In this document: positions 34,790-46,429 of the stretch, piece by piece
How positions within the stretch are numbered: the first letter of the stretch is position 1
How the letters are laid out: the number at the start of each line of letters is the position of its first letter
Assembly: GCA_013399115.1 (NCBI GenBank)
Contig: VXAA01001954.1
Span: forward strand, 65,836 to 129,835
Length of the DNA stretch: 64,000 nucleotides
Direction of reading: 5' to 3'
Source of the DNA: Anseranas semipalmata
Taxonomy: Eukaryota; Chordata; Aves; Anseriformes; Anseranatidae
Notes under the pieces: generated by a model
Databases searched by the model: none
Seen by the model: only the letters and a program-made list of their open reading frames with translations
Told to the model about the DNA's origin: nothing
Made by a program: the position numbers and the translations under genes

Positions 34790-35815
34790 ACAGGGAGATC
34801 ACTCTCAAAAAGCACTGTCATGGGCAAAATAAATTCAGCATATGGGAGATTAATGTAATTTATGGCCTATTGATAACGGAATAGAGCAGTGAGTAACTAA
34901 AAGCAAACTAAAAACACCTTCCCACCTGTCCACCCTCCCCCTGAATGGTACAGAAGAATGGGGAATGGGGGCTGCGGTCAGTCCCTAACGCTGCGTCTCC
35001 GCCGCTCCTTCATGGTCACTCTCTGCCCCTGCTCCACGTGGGGTCCCTCCCACGGGATGCCATCCTTCCCAAACCGATCCTGCATGGGCTTCCCACAGGC
35101 TGCAGCTCTTCCAGAACTGCTCCCATATGGGTCCGTACCACGGGGTCCATCCCTCAGGACCAAACTGCTCCAACATGGCTCCCCCACAGGCGGCAGCTCC
35201 TGCAAGATCCCCTGCTCCTGCGTGGGCTCCTCTCCACGGGCTGCAGCTCCGGCCTGGGCCTGCGCCTGTGGGGGCTCCCATGGGCCGCAGCCTCCTTCAG
35301 GCCACATCCACCTGCTCCATGGGGGCTCCTCCATGGCTGCAGCGTGGAGATCTGCTCCGTGGGGTACCCATGGGCTGCAGGGGGACGGCCTGCTCCACCA
35401 TGGGCCTCCCCACGGGCCACAGGGGAACTTCTGCTGCGGCGCCTGGAGCCCCTCCTGCCCTCCTTCTGCACTGACCTAGGTGCCTGCAGGGCTGTTTCTC
35501 ACTCCTCTCTCCCAGCTGCTGTGGCACAGCAGTTTGTTCCCTTCCTTAACTCTGCTCTCCCAGAGGCCCAACCAGCGTCGCTCCCTGGCTCGGCTCTGGC
35601 CAGCGGCGGGTCCCTTTTGGAACTGGCTGGAGCTGGCTCTTGTTAGAGTTAGGTCAGAGGTTGGACTAGGTGATCTTGGAGGTCTCTTCCAACCTGAACG
35701 ATTCTGTGATTCTGTGATTCTGTGACATGGGGCAGCTGCTGGGCTCTGCTCACAGAGGCCACCCCTGCAGCCCCCCTGCTACTAAAACCTTGCCATGCAA
35801 ACCCAGTGCAATCAC
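34790..35815. repeat. avian GC-rich interspersed repeat, family not assigned (LTR-like candidate)
   Basis: About 1 kb of GC-rich sequence that I recognise as a common interspersed repeat in bird genomes. Its marks are 'agcaaactaaaaacaccttc' at the left, 'gaatgggggctgcggtcagt' at 34965, 'cctcctgccctccttctgca' near 35450 and 'ctaaaaccttgccatgcaaa' at the right. Inside are degenerate units of roughly 40 bp built on 'ctgctcc...gtggg...cccatgggctgcag'. Frames are open on both strands here (233 codons at 34945-35646, 173 at 34958-35479, 118 at 34978-35334 minus). This reflects the lack of stop codons in GC-rich units and is not evidence of a gene. I believe it belongs to an endogenous-retrovirus-related family, but I cannot name it and did not find defined LTR ends or target duplications. 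A CR1 tail is inserted at 35642-35723. Confidence 0.6.
35642..35723 (+). mobile_element. CR1 3' end nested in the GC-rich repeat
   Basis: 'ggttggactaggtgatcttg', 'gaggtctcttccaacctgaa' and then 'attctgtgattctgtg' are the hallmark 3' end of CR1 with its octamer repeats, in plus orientation. The copy is only about 80 bp, a severe 5' truncation typical of CR1. The surrounding repeat resumes right after it (gacatggggcagctgctggg), so the CR1 inserted after the host repeat. Confidence 0.9.
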
Positions 35816-38710
35816 ATTTTCAACTCTCTGCTGTTTTGTGTAAGCAAACTCGAAGAAGTAAAACATTCAGCTGGAAAACTGGTGTTACTTTCTTAAAGGG
35901 AATGAAGTTACCCCTTTGTTTTTGCGAATCCCACTGACATTAAGGATCAAGGGTCTACTTAGATCCTTGTAGCAAAATAAGGAATAGAGAATGCCCTTGC
36001 AGAAGAGAAGAATAAGAAAGGAAGGTTTGTAAAACCCTGTCTTCAGAGACAGAAGCTGAGGTGTTAAGCCAACCTGACATGGTCACATACATCCACCCAC
36101 CTCCCACAATTTTTGATTTTTTTTTTCTTGAAATTGTTATTATTATTTTTTTTAACTGTGTAACTCATTAAATTCTTCAGTAGTTCTGTCACTGAAACAA
36201 TTCCAGTATCTCAGATTTTTCTCCTCTTGATGCTCTGGTCATTTTTGATTGATGTACACAATATTCTGCTCCCCATCTCCCTTTCCTCTTCTCCCTATTT
36301 CCTGAAGGCCATGAAATACTGCTGATGAATTCAGGTTTCTTCCTTTTCATTTGAAATCCTTGTCTTTTACAAGACTAGGATTGTTCAGGTCCAAATTGTT
36401 GATTTCTGTTCTCTCCTTCTCTTTTGATTTACTATTACTTCTGTGCTTTCTACCTGATTACTCTGTCCATCACTTCTCCCATTATCTTTTATGTGAGCTT
36501 TTCCATGTCCTTTAAACAACCTTCTGTCTCCTCTGTGCCAACCATCCAGTCCCTCTTCTTTGAAACCCATCCTTAACTCACACTGTTTAACCTGCCAGAG
36601 ATGACTTCTCTAGTAGACCAGTTCCACATCAAGCAAGTAACAAAACCAGAAAAAAAAAAAAAATCAAAATCAAGACACAGAATTTGCAGATGTTATGGTT
36701 TGTTTTCCTTAGTACCTCAACATGATCTACACTTCCGTTTTGAATCTTCCATCTCTCGAGGGACACAGCTATGTAGGTGTTGCCTTTTTTTTCTTCTTTT
36801 CTCTTGGTCTTTAAAAATGATCAATTTAAGTTGACATCAAGGTTTAGACTAACACTATATCAAGGCCTTCAGCTGAAAGGTCATGAGGTCAAGGCCTTTG
36901 TTTTGCTGTATCGTTGCTAAGTGAGATATGTATTTCTTTAAGTATACAAATAATACTAGGAGACGGAATGAAAAGGTCTTCAGAGGTTAAACTTAACATT
37001 AGTAGGAAATCTGTGAAAACACAGGTGTTTTAACTACTCGTGTTTTTGTGCCAGCCATGACATATGGAGCAGACACCAAGGAGATGGAGCTGAAGACTAT
37101 TGTTAGAATTCATTAGTATCATCTTGCATTTTAAGTATTGCAATCTAATTTACTAATCAAATTTGTATCAGCATATGCATGCTTATGCTTAAATATATGA
37201 TGAAACAGCCACATATTTTTAAAAGATGACATATTTTTATTTACACTAAATTTTGCACTTCCCAGAATTTTTCTGTCTTTTCATATTGCCTTATGGTGTG
37301 TTGCTTGACTCCTGTTCTCTGTAAGTGTGAAAAGTCAGGAGGAGAGTTCACAGCAGGTTGATGGCCTGGAGATTAAAAGTCTGTCTAAGGACATTTCAAA
37401 GTTGTAAAGGTATTATTCTCACATGTACTTATTTCTTGGTGGGTGTGAACAACAGCTACTCACCAAGCTGGTCTAGTGTGAAATAGTTTCCTGTGAAATG
37501 ATGTGCAGACATATGCAGAGAGCCACATGTACAGCACATGCACAGACTCCATCCTTGACTTATGATTAGTGGGATTCTTGCTGACAACTGAGTTAGGAGT
37601 GACCAGTGGGGCATCCAATGTTTTAATTACTCACACAACTATGTGGATTTTCAATGTTTACCAGAATAAAACCATGATCCTGTCCTGATGCTTTGAGATT
37701 AACACATAAGGAATGACCTTGACTTCTCATCAGTAGTTCATTATTGCTAGGCCAATTGCAGACTAAGAATTTCTGGTGTGCATAGTCTCTATACATGCCT
37801 TTTTTTTTTTTTTTTTCAATGCCTGGGATCAATTTTTCCCAAGCTTCATAAAAGTAACTTTTAATCTACTAAATGGTAAATGCTATTTTTTGTCAAACTA
37901 AATATGTCAGCTAATAAAATATGAATATAAAATTGGTGAATATAAAATTATAGCAGAAATACTGCTGATAACAATTTGATTTGATCTTTTTAAGGCAGTT
38001 TATATGACACTGGGGCAAGTGGATCCAGGTCTTTTGACAAAGCTCAATCACAGAAGCCCAGTGTATCTGTGACCAGAATGATGGGTCTTTTCACATGCAC
38101 TAAAGTGAGCTCTTACAGCCTTACTACTCTACACCAGCACAGCCACACCTTTTTGATGGATCAAAAACTAGTGTGACACATACCAGAAATGACAATAGGA
38201 GCAGTAGGTGGGAACTGGGACAGGCAATGTTTTAGAGGGGTCTCTATGCATTAGGGGAATGAGAGAGTAATGTAAAACCTGCATATAATTCCTGGCAAAA
38301 TTTAAATTATTTCTCTCTTTATGTTACTTTGTCAGTTGCAATGTATTTGTTATACTAATGACCCCATATTAAGGATATGCTGAGTTTTGTTCTGCAAATA
38401 GAAATTTGATTTTGCTACAAGTGCTAGGGTGACAATTTTCTTGGAATAGCTCTTGGTGAATATTTACTAACTTATGCAGATAATTCAATCACCTTAAAGT
38501 CAGGCATTTCATCTTGTATAGTTGTATAGACTCCCTCTGAAGTCATTGAAGAGAGCTAGAAGACTCCAAGAGGAGATTCCTCCTATCCTAAGAGAAGCAG
38601 ATGGGGGTTCATCTCATTCTAAAGTACTTGTCCTATAGACCAGATGAAACATGCCCTGGAAAAGCTGAATTTTCTCCACTGACTAGAGTGACTACTTAGA
38701 TATCTATGAC
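35816..38710. other. unique DNA, no gene seen
   Basis: AT-rich sequence with A runs at about 36650-36662 and a T run at 37800-37816. A short imperfect hairpin (cttggtgggtg ... ctcaccaag) lies at about 37436-37466. Frames such as 36385-36570 (minus) are short and featureless. Confidence 0.5.
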
Positions 38711-38843
38711 AGAATCACAGAATTATAGGGGTTGGAAGGGACCTCCAGAGATCATCGGGTCCAACCCCCCTGCCACAGCAGGTTCCCTAGAGCAGGTTGC
38801 ACAGGTAGGCGTCCAGACAGGTCTTGAATATCTCCAAAGAAGG
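38711..38843 (-). mobile_element. CR1 3' end
   Basis: 'agaatcacagaattataggg', 'gttggaagggacctccagag', 'atcatcgggtccaacccccc' and 'gtcttgaatatctccaaaga' are the antisense reading of the CR1 3' end. The octamer tail is at the left edge, so the element is on minus and truncated at its 5' end after about 130 bp. Moderate divergence. Confidence 0.93.
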
Positions 38844-39078
38844 GTAATAGATATGGGTGATACTTAGATAAGATTAACCCAGCTCCTGGTAAATACTTTT
38901 TGATCAGGAACTTAGTGAGATGTACCAGCATTGTGAGCTCTTCTCAGATAATTGCTGGTAATTATGCATAAAGGATAAATTCAGAACTGCAGTATAGGAA
39001 CTAATGACATTTAAATGGAAAACACGTACTGCAGTATGAATTTATATATTGAACTCAAGGTACTCACTGGACCGTACT

Positions 39079-39323
39079 ATAGAAATCATAGAAATCATAG
39101 AATGGCTTGGGTTGGAAGGGACTATAAAGATCACCTAGTCCCAACCCTCCTGCCATGGGCAGGGATGCTACCCACTAGACCAGGCTGTGCAAAGCCCCAT
39201 CCAACCTGGCCTTGAACACCTCCAGGGATGGGGCAGCCACAACTTCTCTGGGCAACCTGTTCCAGTGCCTCACCACCCTCTAGGTGAAGAATTTCCTCTT
39301 AACATCTAACATCTAATCTAATA
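39079..39323 (-). mobile_element. CR1 3' end
   Basis: 'agaaatcatagaatggcttg' and 'ggttggaagggactataaag' mark the octamer tail and 3' block. 'ccaacctggccttgaacacc', 'tccagggatggggcagccac' and 'ctctgggcaacctgttccag' follow in correct antisense order. A well-preserved, 5'-truncated copy of about 245 bp on minus, some 235 bp from the CR1 at 38711. The frame 39015-39215 runs into it and is not a gene. Confidence 0.95.
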
Positions 39324-40989
39324 GTATAGCTTTTAGTTATGTTGATAATAAAACCTTATTTTACACTGAGCAGCCAAACAATCTTTGATTTTGATTGCTA
39401 TTATTCATCTCTGATGCTGCTTTGCCGTGGCAGTGCCAGATTTCTTTATTCTTTTGGGCTAGCATCTTAATTAATCTTTCCCTACCTAAGAATTATTTTT
39501 TTTGGTGAGATTTTCTGCATGTTCTTCCTTCCCAGCTCTATGTCCATTCTGGTATCTTGTCCACTCCTTTTCACTAGTAGAGAAGTAAAATAAAAGTTTG
39601 ATAACTATTGTCTTGAATATCAAAGAGTTTAAACATAACTTCTGTATCAGTTAGCATGCTACATATGCTTCTGTAAATACTAGAGAAAACGTGATGAAAA
39701 TCAAATCTCAGTGCTTCAGTTATTTCCCCAAGAATCTGGTGAGTTCCTTCTTGCAGTTTTTATGCAGGAAGATGTCTGTGCATATAGCAAATCACAAATA
39801 ATTTCATTCTAGATGATTTCTTTGAGTGCTTTACTTTGCCACATTTGCTTGCCAGATGTCCCACCTCAAGCTCTAGCCTTGCACCTTGTCCTATGGAAAA
39901 CAACTAAGAGAATAAACTAAGGGTTTCTACATTTTAGCAGATTACTCGGAGAGAAAAGAGCTGTTCAATGTGAATAAGCCTGCTAGACTGTGATGCTAAA
40001 AAGAAAGTATTCATTTTTGTTCTGTCATAACCTGGTAAAGCCAAAGAAAGAAGACCAAAGCTTTTACATGACATTCAACAACTTCTAGATGAATAGCCCC
40101 ATCCCTGCTGGCTGTTAGAACATTTTCAGACAATGGAATCAGACCCCAAACAAGGCAAGCATGTTTCAGAATAAGGCCGATGCTAGAAAACAATCCCTAG
40201 GGGAATAGTTAGCTATCCATTTCAGATAAAACAACTGACTATAAAATAAATTGTTCTTGGCATTTTAAAGGTATATTAAGGTGTTAAAATTTGTGAAATG
40301 TTTATTGACTAATGAAAAAGAGAGCACCCAAGCAATCTTGTATCAGTTCATCTATCTATTTTGCATACTTGTTCGCTGACAAGCAGGATTTCCCTAAAGG
40401 AAAATAGAGAAAAACAAAGGTAAAAACAGCCTACTTAGTGAAATTATCATTAAACATGAATGTCATTATCTCTGATCAGGCACCATTCTCATAAAAAAAT
40501 GAATCCCAGAGGTGTTCATCATGACACGTGTTCTCACAATTGTCTCGCTATGGGGCTGTGTGTCCAGAGTGTTACAGAGCTCCCTCTCTGGAAAAAGAAG
40601 TGGTTTGTTTTTTCTTTTTTGACTTTTTTTTTTTTTCTTGTTTCATATTCAGTCCTCTTTTTATTTCAAGTATTAGCAGAGAATAATTGGGCTTTGTCTT
40701 CATCTTCCTCTTAACTAGAATAAACTTTGTGGACATGACCACAGGTTATAGGTAGGCTGTCCCAGTATAAGCAACATTTTCATTTGTTTCACAGTGACTC
40801 AAGGAAGACATGAAGTTATTGAATTTTTTAAATAATCCTTATTGGAAGTGCTGGAATAGAGCTTTCCTCTTTCCAGCAACTTGAGAGGTAGCTCTGCAAA
40901 CTCATAAAAAGGCACAGAACAGTTTGGGCAAGCAATGAACCCCAAAGCCAATTAATTTGGTTACACCCTACTCAACACAGGACTACTTG
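39324..40989. other. unique AT-rich DNA, no gene seen
   Basis: Nothing that I recognise between the CR1 copies except a T run at about 40625-40636. Frames at 40011-40193 (minus) and 40460-40714 are featureless. Confidence 0.5.
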
Positions 40990-41195
40990 TGTCAGGTACC
41001 TTGTCTGAGTATTTCCAAGGGTGCAGGTTCCACAGGTTCTCTGGGCAACTTGTTCTATTATTTGATCTCCTTCACAGGGAACATTTGATTCCTGATATCT
41101 TGTTGGAATTTCCCTTGCTGCACCTTGTCTGTTGCCTTTGTGCTGTCTCTGTGCACTGCTAAGATCTGTTCTCCAGACTGAACAATGCAGTGCTG
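40990..41195 (-). mobile_element. older CR1 fragment
   Basis: 'gtgcaggttccacaggttct', 'ctgggcaacttgttctatta', 'ggaatttcccttgctgcacc' and 'ttgtctgttgcctttgtgct' follow the antisense CR1 consensus. The consensus stretch leading to 'ttctccagactgaacaatgc' is partly deleted and no octamer tail is present. It is therefore older and more damaged than the copies at 38.7 and 39.1 kb. The overlapping frame 40972-41301 (minus, 109 codons) owes its length to this element and is not a gene. Confidence 0.75.
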
Positions 41196-43211
41196 CATGT
41201 GGTTGACCTTCGCTGCTGGATGAGTGTACTGCTGACTCATGCTCGAGTGTTTGTGCACTTGTCTTATCTCTCAAAATACATGCAAATTTCCACATCTGCA
41301 AAAGGAGGGGAACATGTTCATTTCCCTTCTACTATTTTCACTTTCCCAGTTCACTACAAGAAAAAAAATGCAGATGAAACACAGGTACTCAAAAAAATCT
41401 TGTATGCTTACTCATGTTATAGAACCTGCAGTAAATCTGTTGTTTGAATTCTTCGTTGCTGAAAATTTTTCTTCCAAGGAACCATTTATTTTCGTGTTCG
41501 ATGAAAGTGAGAATTTCAGATGGTTTCAATAAAATGTTGTATTTTTATATGTCAAATCTGTCAAATTATCAAACAGGTATAAGCTTTCATGCACACAGTT
41601 TTGACTACTTGGAACTGGGAGTAAAGAGCATGTGGATTCTCTTCATGTTCCTGCTACAAATCACTGTTAACTTTTTAATAAATCGTTTATAAGGAACTGT
41701 CTTGAGATCTCTTTTTGGTGTTTCCTACATGGTGAGTAAAAGCTATTCTCAGAAGTAGTCTACTTAATTAGAAGTTCCTGTGGAATATCTTAGACTGTGA
41801 GCAAGTCTGCAGCAATTTCCTCTGTGTCTGATTCCTGAAAAATAAAAAAAAGAGAAGGTGGAGAAAGAAGGAGAGAGACTGAAATGTAGTAGTAATTATC
41901 TGCCTTCTAAAAAGCTCATTGATATTATGGGTGCCAGACTCTATTCAGGCAGAAACAGTGTTGTTTTGATTTTAATTACTCTTGCAATTTATATTTTTTT
42001 AATGGATTTCTAATTAATCAATTTCTATATATAAATTTGTGTCTTACTGCATGTAAATAGTTGCACCAACAAATATTGGGATCTACTATCTGTACAGAAC
42101 AGAAAATTAGGCCCTGAAGAGAATCAACTTATCATTACAGAATTAAATTAAGTCTATTGATTAAACCTTTGTATTGTGGTTGGGCTTTTTAAAGACATGA
42201 AGTAGTCTCATTTAGTTACATTATAGCAATGAGGAGAAATATATTTAAGACAAAAGGAATTGTTCTCCAGAACAATTGTGATATACAGATTTTAGTGATA
42301 AATGATAAATAAATAAATAAATAAAAAGTCAAGCAATTGTAAACTGGGAGGATTATTTTTCTATGAGGTTTTTGGTGACAGCAGTTTCAAAAGAAAAGTT
42401 TGAATGACTTCTTAGGTTTCTACTGGTGATCTTGTGCCAGTCCTACCAGTCTGACACCATGGCCATTTGGCAGATGCAAAGAGCTTCCACTCAGAGGTCT
42501 TCACATACATTACGGTGTGCTGAGTCTGTGAATGTCACTCTAAATGGACTTCTCCTCTTAGCATCTCTTTTTTTTTCTCTCCGCACATGCCTTCCTTCCT
42601 CTCTAATAATGTTGCTGCATCCCCTTCTCTCCAATTCCCTATTTTCAGAGGGAACACTGAGGAATTAAACTGTAAGTTAAATACTTACTGCTTTGCTGAG
42701 GATTGGAAGGGAAACACACGCTTTACCTGAATATCTCTTTCTAACAGTCCATCTAGTTCTTAAAGTCAAAAGTTGCTCCTTTTGTGGACAGATTCTGTCT
42801 ACAATAGAGGTAACAAGTAAAATAGATTGTTAGCAAAATGTCATCTGCTGGCTAAAACCTTGCAGTGTAGAAAGGCATTTTGCTTATGACTTTGCTGCTG
42901 TGATTAACTTACAAATAACTTTGCTGTTAAGTTCCTGGATCTTGAGTGGAGAACACTAGCTGATCTAACCTGCCTGATAAGGCTTGGCTTCCACCAGAGA
43001 TTAGGATGAAACCAAAAGTCTCAAGACCATTTGTGACCAATGGAAAATTTGAACCCAGATCTTTCAGAAGTGCAAGGATACTTTTCACCAACAACAGCGA
43101 TTAGCACCTTTGTTACATCATTTTATTGTTTAGCCATGTGTTGGTCTGTGTCAACACAGATTGACAAAGTCATAGAATTTTATTGGACAATGTGAAAACT
43201 CATTTGCAAAT
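41196..43211. other. unique DNA with an AAAT microsatellite
   Basis: A short 'aaat' tandem lies at 42301-42326. Frames at 41190-41447, 41239-41532 and 42426-42668 are of chance length, and the first two overlap in different phases. Confidence 0.5.
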
Positions 43212-43440
43212 TTTATTGCAGTCCATCATTGCCTGCATTCACAGTCCAGAGGCCTTCCATTGTCGTGAATAACAATTGGGAGTAATTTCTGGCTGTGGTC
43301 AATGTAGAGGTTGCAGTCTTCCACCGACAGGTGTTCTTTCCTAATTGCTTCCATTAGTTTCTCTTTATTGCAGGGCTTCATCGCCCGATGAATGTAGTGC
43401 TTCAACAAATACCAGACCAGATCTATCAGCTTCAGTGTGC
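43212..43440 (-). pseudogene. possible Tc1/mariner-type transposase C-terminal remnant
   Basis: On minus, a frame from about 43440 to 43226 reads LKLIDLVWYLLKHYIHRAMK, then PCNKEKLMEAIRKEHL, then CNLYIDHSQKLLPIVIHDNG. DDE transposases of the Tc1/mariner group end with 'NPIEN(V/L)W..LK..I', a basic linker, an 'ELI.AI..FW' helix and 'C..YI.HL.KVLP.VIE..G'. The order and spacing fit, with the expected NPIE reduced to KLID, where the acidic residue would be the third catalytic position. Only about 70 residues remain, the rest of the enzyme is not visible upstream, and no terminal inverted repeats or TA duplications were found. It would be non-functional. The call rests on memory of the family pattern and could be a coincidence. 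Confidence 0.4.
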
Positions 43441-45478
43441 AGCGTGATAATCAATGTACACTCATTGAGCCCAACCTTAGTAAAATCCTCTAGTCAAATG
43501 TACAGTACTTATTTCCCAATAAAATAGTTATTATATCAAATGCAATGATTTAAACAGAAAATGCTATTGGTGCAAAATTTGTGGCAAACACAAGCACTTG
43601 CCAACACTTGTAAATATGCTGACAAGTTGTGATGCCTATGGGAAGTAAAGAAACTTCTGACCCAGCAATGTCACTGCACCATAAACCTTGATTTCATTCT
43701 AGATTGTGAACCTTCTTGTTCATCAAATCTTTGTCTACTTTGGACTCAGAATCATAGGTATTTTAGCAAAAAGAAGAGCGCATTTTGATTCCCCTTTCTT
43801 CTCATACTCACTAAAATATTAGCACAAGTATCAGTGCAAACTGGATTCTTGCCTGCCAAAATGCGCCCTGCATTTTGGAGTATCTGAATTTTGTGGCTCT
43901 GTACAGAGGTGATTGAAAACCGATTGTGCCTTTCAGACCTTTTGTTCTTTGTGGTAATACTCAAACCAGAAGGAATATTGCTTGATTTTTTGTTCATATC
44001 TTTTCAGATCTTTACAGAAGTTACATTTACAGAAACAACATTTAAGAATGACAACAAATGCCTGATGTCTTCTTACTGATGAACTGAAGAATTTCAGTTG
44101 AGAATTATTGGAGACAAAAGGCCCAGAGGACTATTGTACACTTTTCTAGAGTTTCTCCAGAATAGAAGATTCTCCAGAATCTTTCTCCAGTTAGCCAAAC
44201 CCACAATCATATAAATCCATAGCTGCAATTAATTTCTTCAGAAGTATATTTCTGCCAGGGTATTACTTTGAAAATATTCTTCAGTGCCAACTATACAGTA
44301 AAAATAAAGACCTTTTTTGAGTTATTTCACTGTACTTTCAAAGGTAAATTTTGTCTTTTCCTAAAAGCAGTGATTTTCTTTTCTTTTTTTTTCTTTCTTT
44401 TTCTGTTCTCTGTCATTGCCTTTTTACATTCATTCTTTCCCTGTGCCTCTTTCTCTCCATGGTAACACAGAAGTTGATAATAATGTACACCACTTACCAG
44501 CAGAAGGATTCAGAAAGGAGAAGTGTAAAGTACAAGAAGTGTAGAAAAGTGTGTCTGAAGCTGCTAGCTCTCTAACTTCTGTAGGCTTTAACCTTTTTTT
44601 CTGCTCTGTTTACATTCGGATCATTTTCCAGAATGTCTGGGTCAAATTGATTTTGTCTATTTTTATTTTTTTTTACTTTACCCCTCTTCTATTTATTCTG
44701 TTGCTTCCTCGAAGTGAAAAACACTTCCCCAAGCTTTTCTGTTTGTTGAATGTTTCAGGACTAACTATGAGAGGAGAGAATCATGTGGCTGCAAACCTGC
44801 ACTCAAAGACAAATAACAATACAGCTGATACCAATGGAGGCTTGCAAGTGAAAGCAGAATCAATCAGCAGCATAACCATGAAAACAATAGTCAGTCTCTA
44901 TTTCACAAACATTTTTTAGGACAAAAGAGAATTTCTCTATATCACATTCACCTGGGCCATATATTGGTTTTTGTTCAAACTCCCAGCAGATCATTCACTG
45001 GCATATTTGTGGCTGTTGTGCCTGGACCAGATTCTGTTGCTGGGAGAACTCTTTGCACCAAGAACAACCAGAAATAAGCTTTTTCAATCAATGCCATTTT
45101 GTCTCTTTGCTCTAGATGCCAAATTACAGGATGAAAGAGCCTTCAGACCACTCATAATACATAGATACATAGAAGCGCCCAAAAATCCTCACTGGCCAAT
45201 GCCCTTCCCTGCTACCTGATGTAAACAGGATGTCTCATTCACTGTGCTATTACCGCACCTGTACATTTTTGACCATGTTGCTTGTTCCTCGGCATCTCAC
45301 AACTGGGTTGGCCAAATTGCTTAGCCAAGTGAAAGGCCAGATTGGTCTGGAGGACTCGTAAAACACAGTTCATGACTACATTCTCCCTATAACTGCAGTG
45401 AATTCAAATAATCCCTATTTTCTACTGGCCTACCAGAAAGAATGTAAATATCAGCATAATTAGACAAATTTGCAACAC

Positions 45479-45527
<49 letters not shown>

Positions 45528-46429
45528 ACATACACACTCCCCTTTGTTTTTGGGCATGGATCCAATAGAACAATATGTGTCGCTGAAGTTTAGGGCCATT
45601 TGCTTAATCTCACCTTCTGGCACACTCCCCTGTGAGTCACAGCCACAGCTACCTATGGGATAGATAGAGCCTCCACAGCGCAAACCTCTGCTTCAGACTT
45701 GCTCTCCCTTTAGCTGGCAGAGGCAAGAATTTTCTGGCAAAAAGAGTTAGGTACTGAAATACTCGTTGTTGAAAACTGGGGGGTTTGTACACATTTTGGA
45801 GGATGATTTTGGTAAAATGTGTGCACTGTGACATTTTCAGTCCAGAGTATTTCTATTTTTGGTACCGAAAACAGCTTTTCAAAAACCAATCTTCATTTCA
45901 GCTAGTGAAATCAATTATTCATGGGTCTTTATTGCACAGCGAAGTTATCTAGCTGTGTTTGGGCCCAGTGCTTATAAGCTCGGCTGCCTTTGCTCTCACA
46001 GTTCAGTTTTTGCTCGCTTCCTTTCCCAGATCTGTGTTCCTTAAAAGCAACATATTTTGAGAACAAAGAGTCCTTTACTTCAAAGAGTTAAAGCAGCAAA
46101 CAAAGCCAACCCAGGACTTAACACACCACACCACTCTTCCCGTTTCAAAAGAAAGGGAGATTTGACCAATGAAGGATGCCTTTGTGGGAGACGCTGGTTT
46201 GCATGGGCATAGATCGGGTGAATATAAAGTGCTTTGGGGTAGCATAGAGAGGAGGAGGTGCTGCTGGTATGAAGTCAATGGACTACCTGTTGGCATAGGG
46301 TGGTGACACCTCCTCCCACCACTGGCAGCCTTATTGGCATGGCTACAAATTTGCCCTTTTTCTGCCAGAAGCCATGATCTCATATTTGTCAGGTATTGGA
46401 AGCAGACAAAGTCAAAAAACACTCCTACA
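43441..46429. other. unique DNA with a long AC microsatellite
   Basis: Contains a polypyrimidine tract at 44376-44458, a 'ttctccag' triplet at 44153-44190 and the AC repeat at 45482-45522. The 122-codon frame at 44551-44919 starts in T-rich DNA with a hydrophobic stretch and shows no family signature. Confidence 0.5.
45482..45538 (+). repeat. AC dinucleotide microsatellite
   Basis: About twenty perfect AC units (45482-45522) followed by interrupted copies to about 45538. Alternating purine-pyrimidine DNA of this length is prone to length change and can form Z-DNA. The frame at 45480-45683 (minus) ends in an artificial Cys-Val repeat encoded by it. Confidence 0.97.

Noticed and set aside
34945..35646. 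233-codon open frame, the longest in the window
   Set aside because: It lies in the GC-rich interspersed repeat, where several frames on both strands are open because stop codons are scarce.
45482..45522. AC repeat considered as part of a CRISPR-like or satellite array
   Set aside because: It is a pure dinucleotide microsatellite with no spacers or higher-order unit.
45944..45956. 13-base match to the 3' part of miR-9 (gttatctagctgt)
   Set aside because: The seed region does not match and no complementary arm follows, so no miRNA hairpin.
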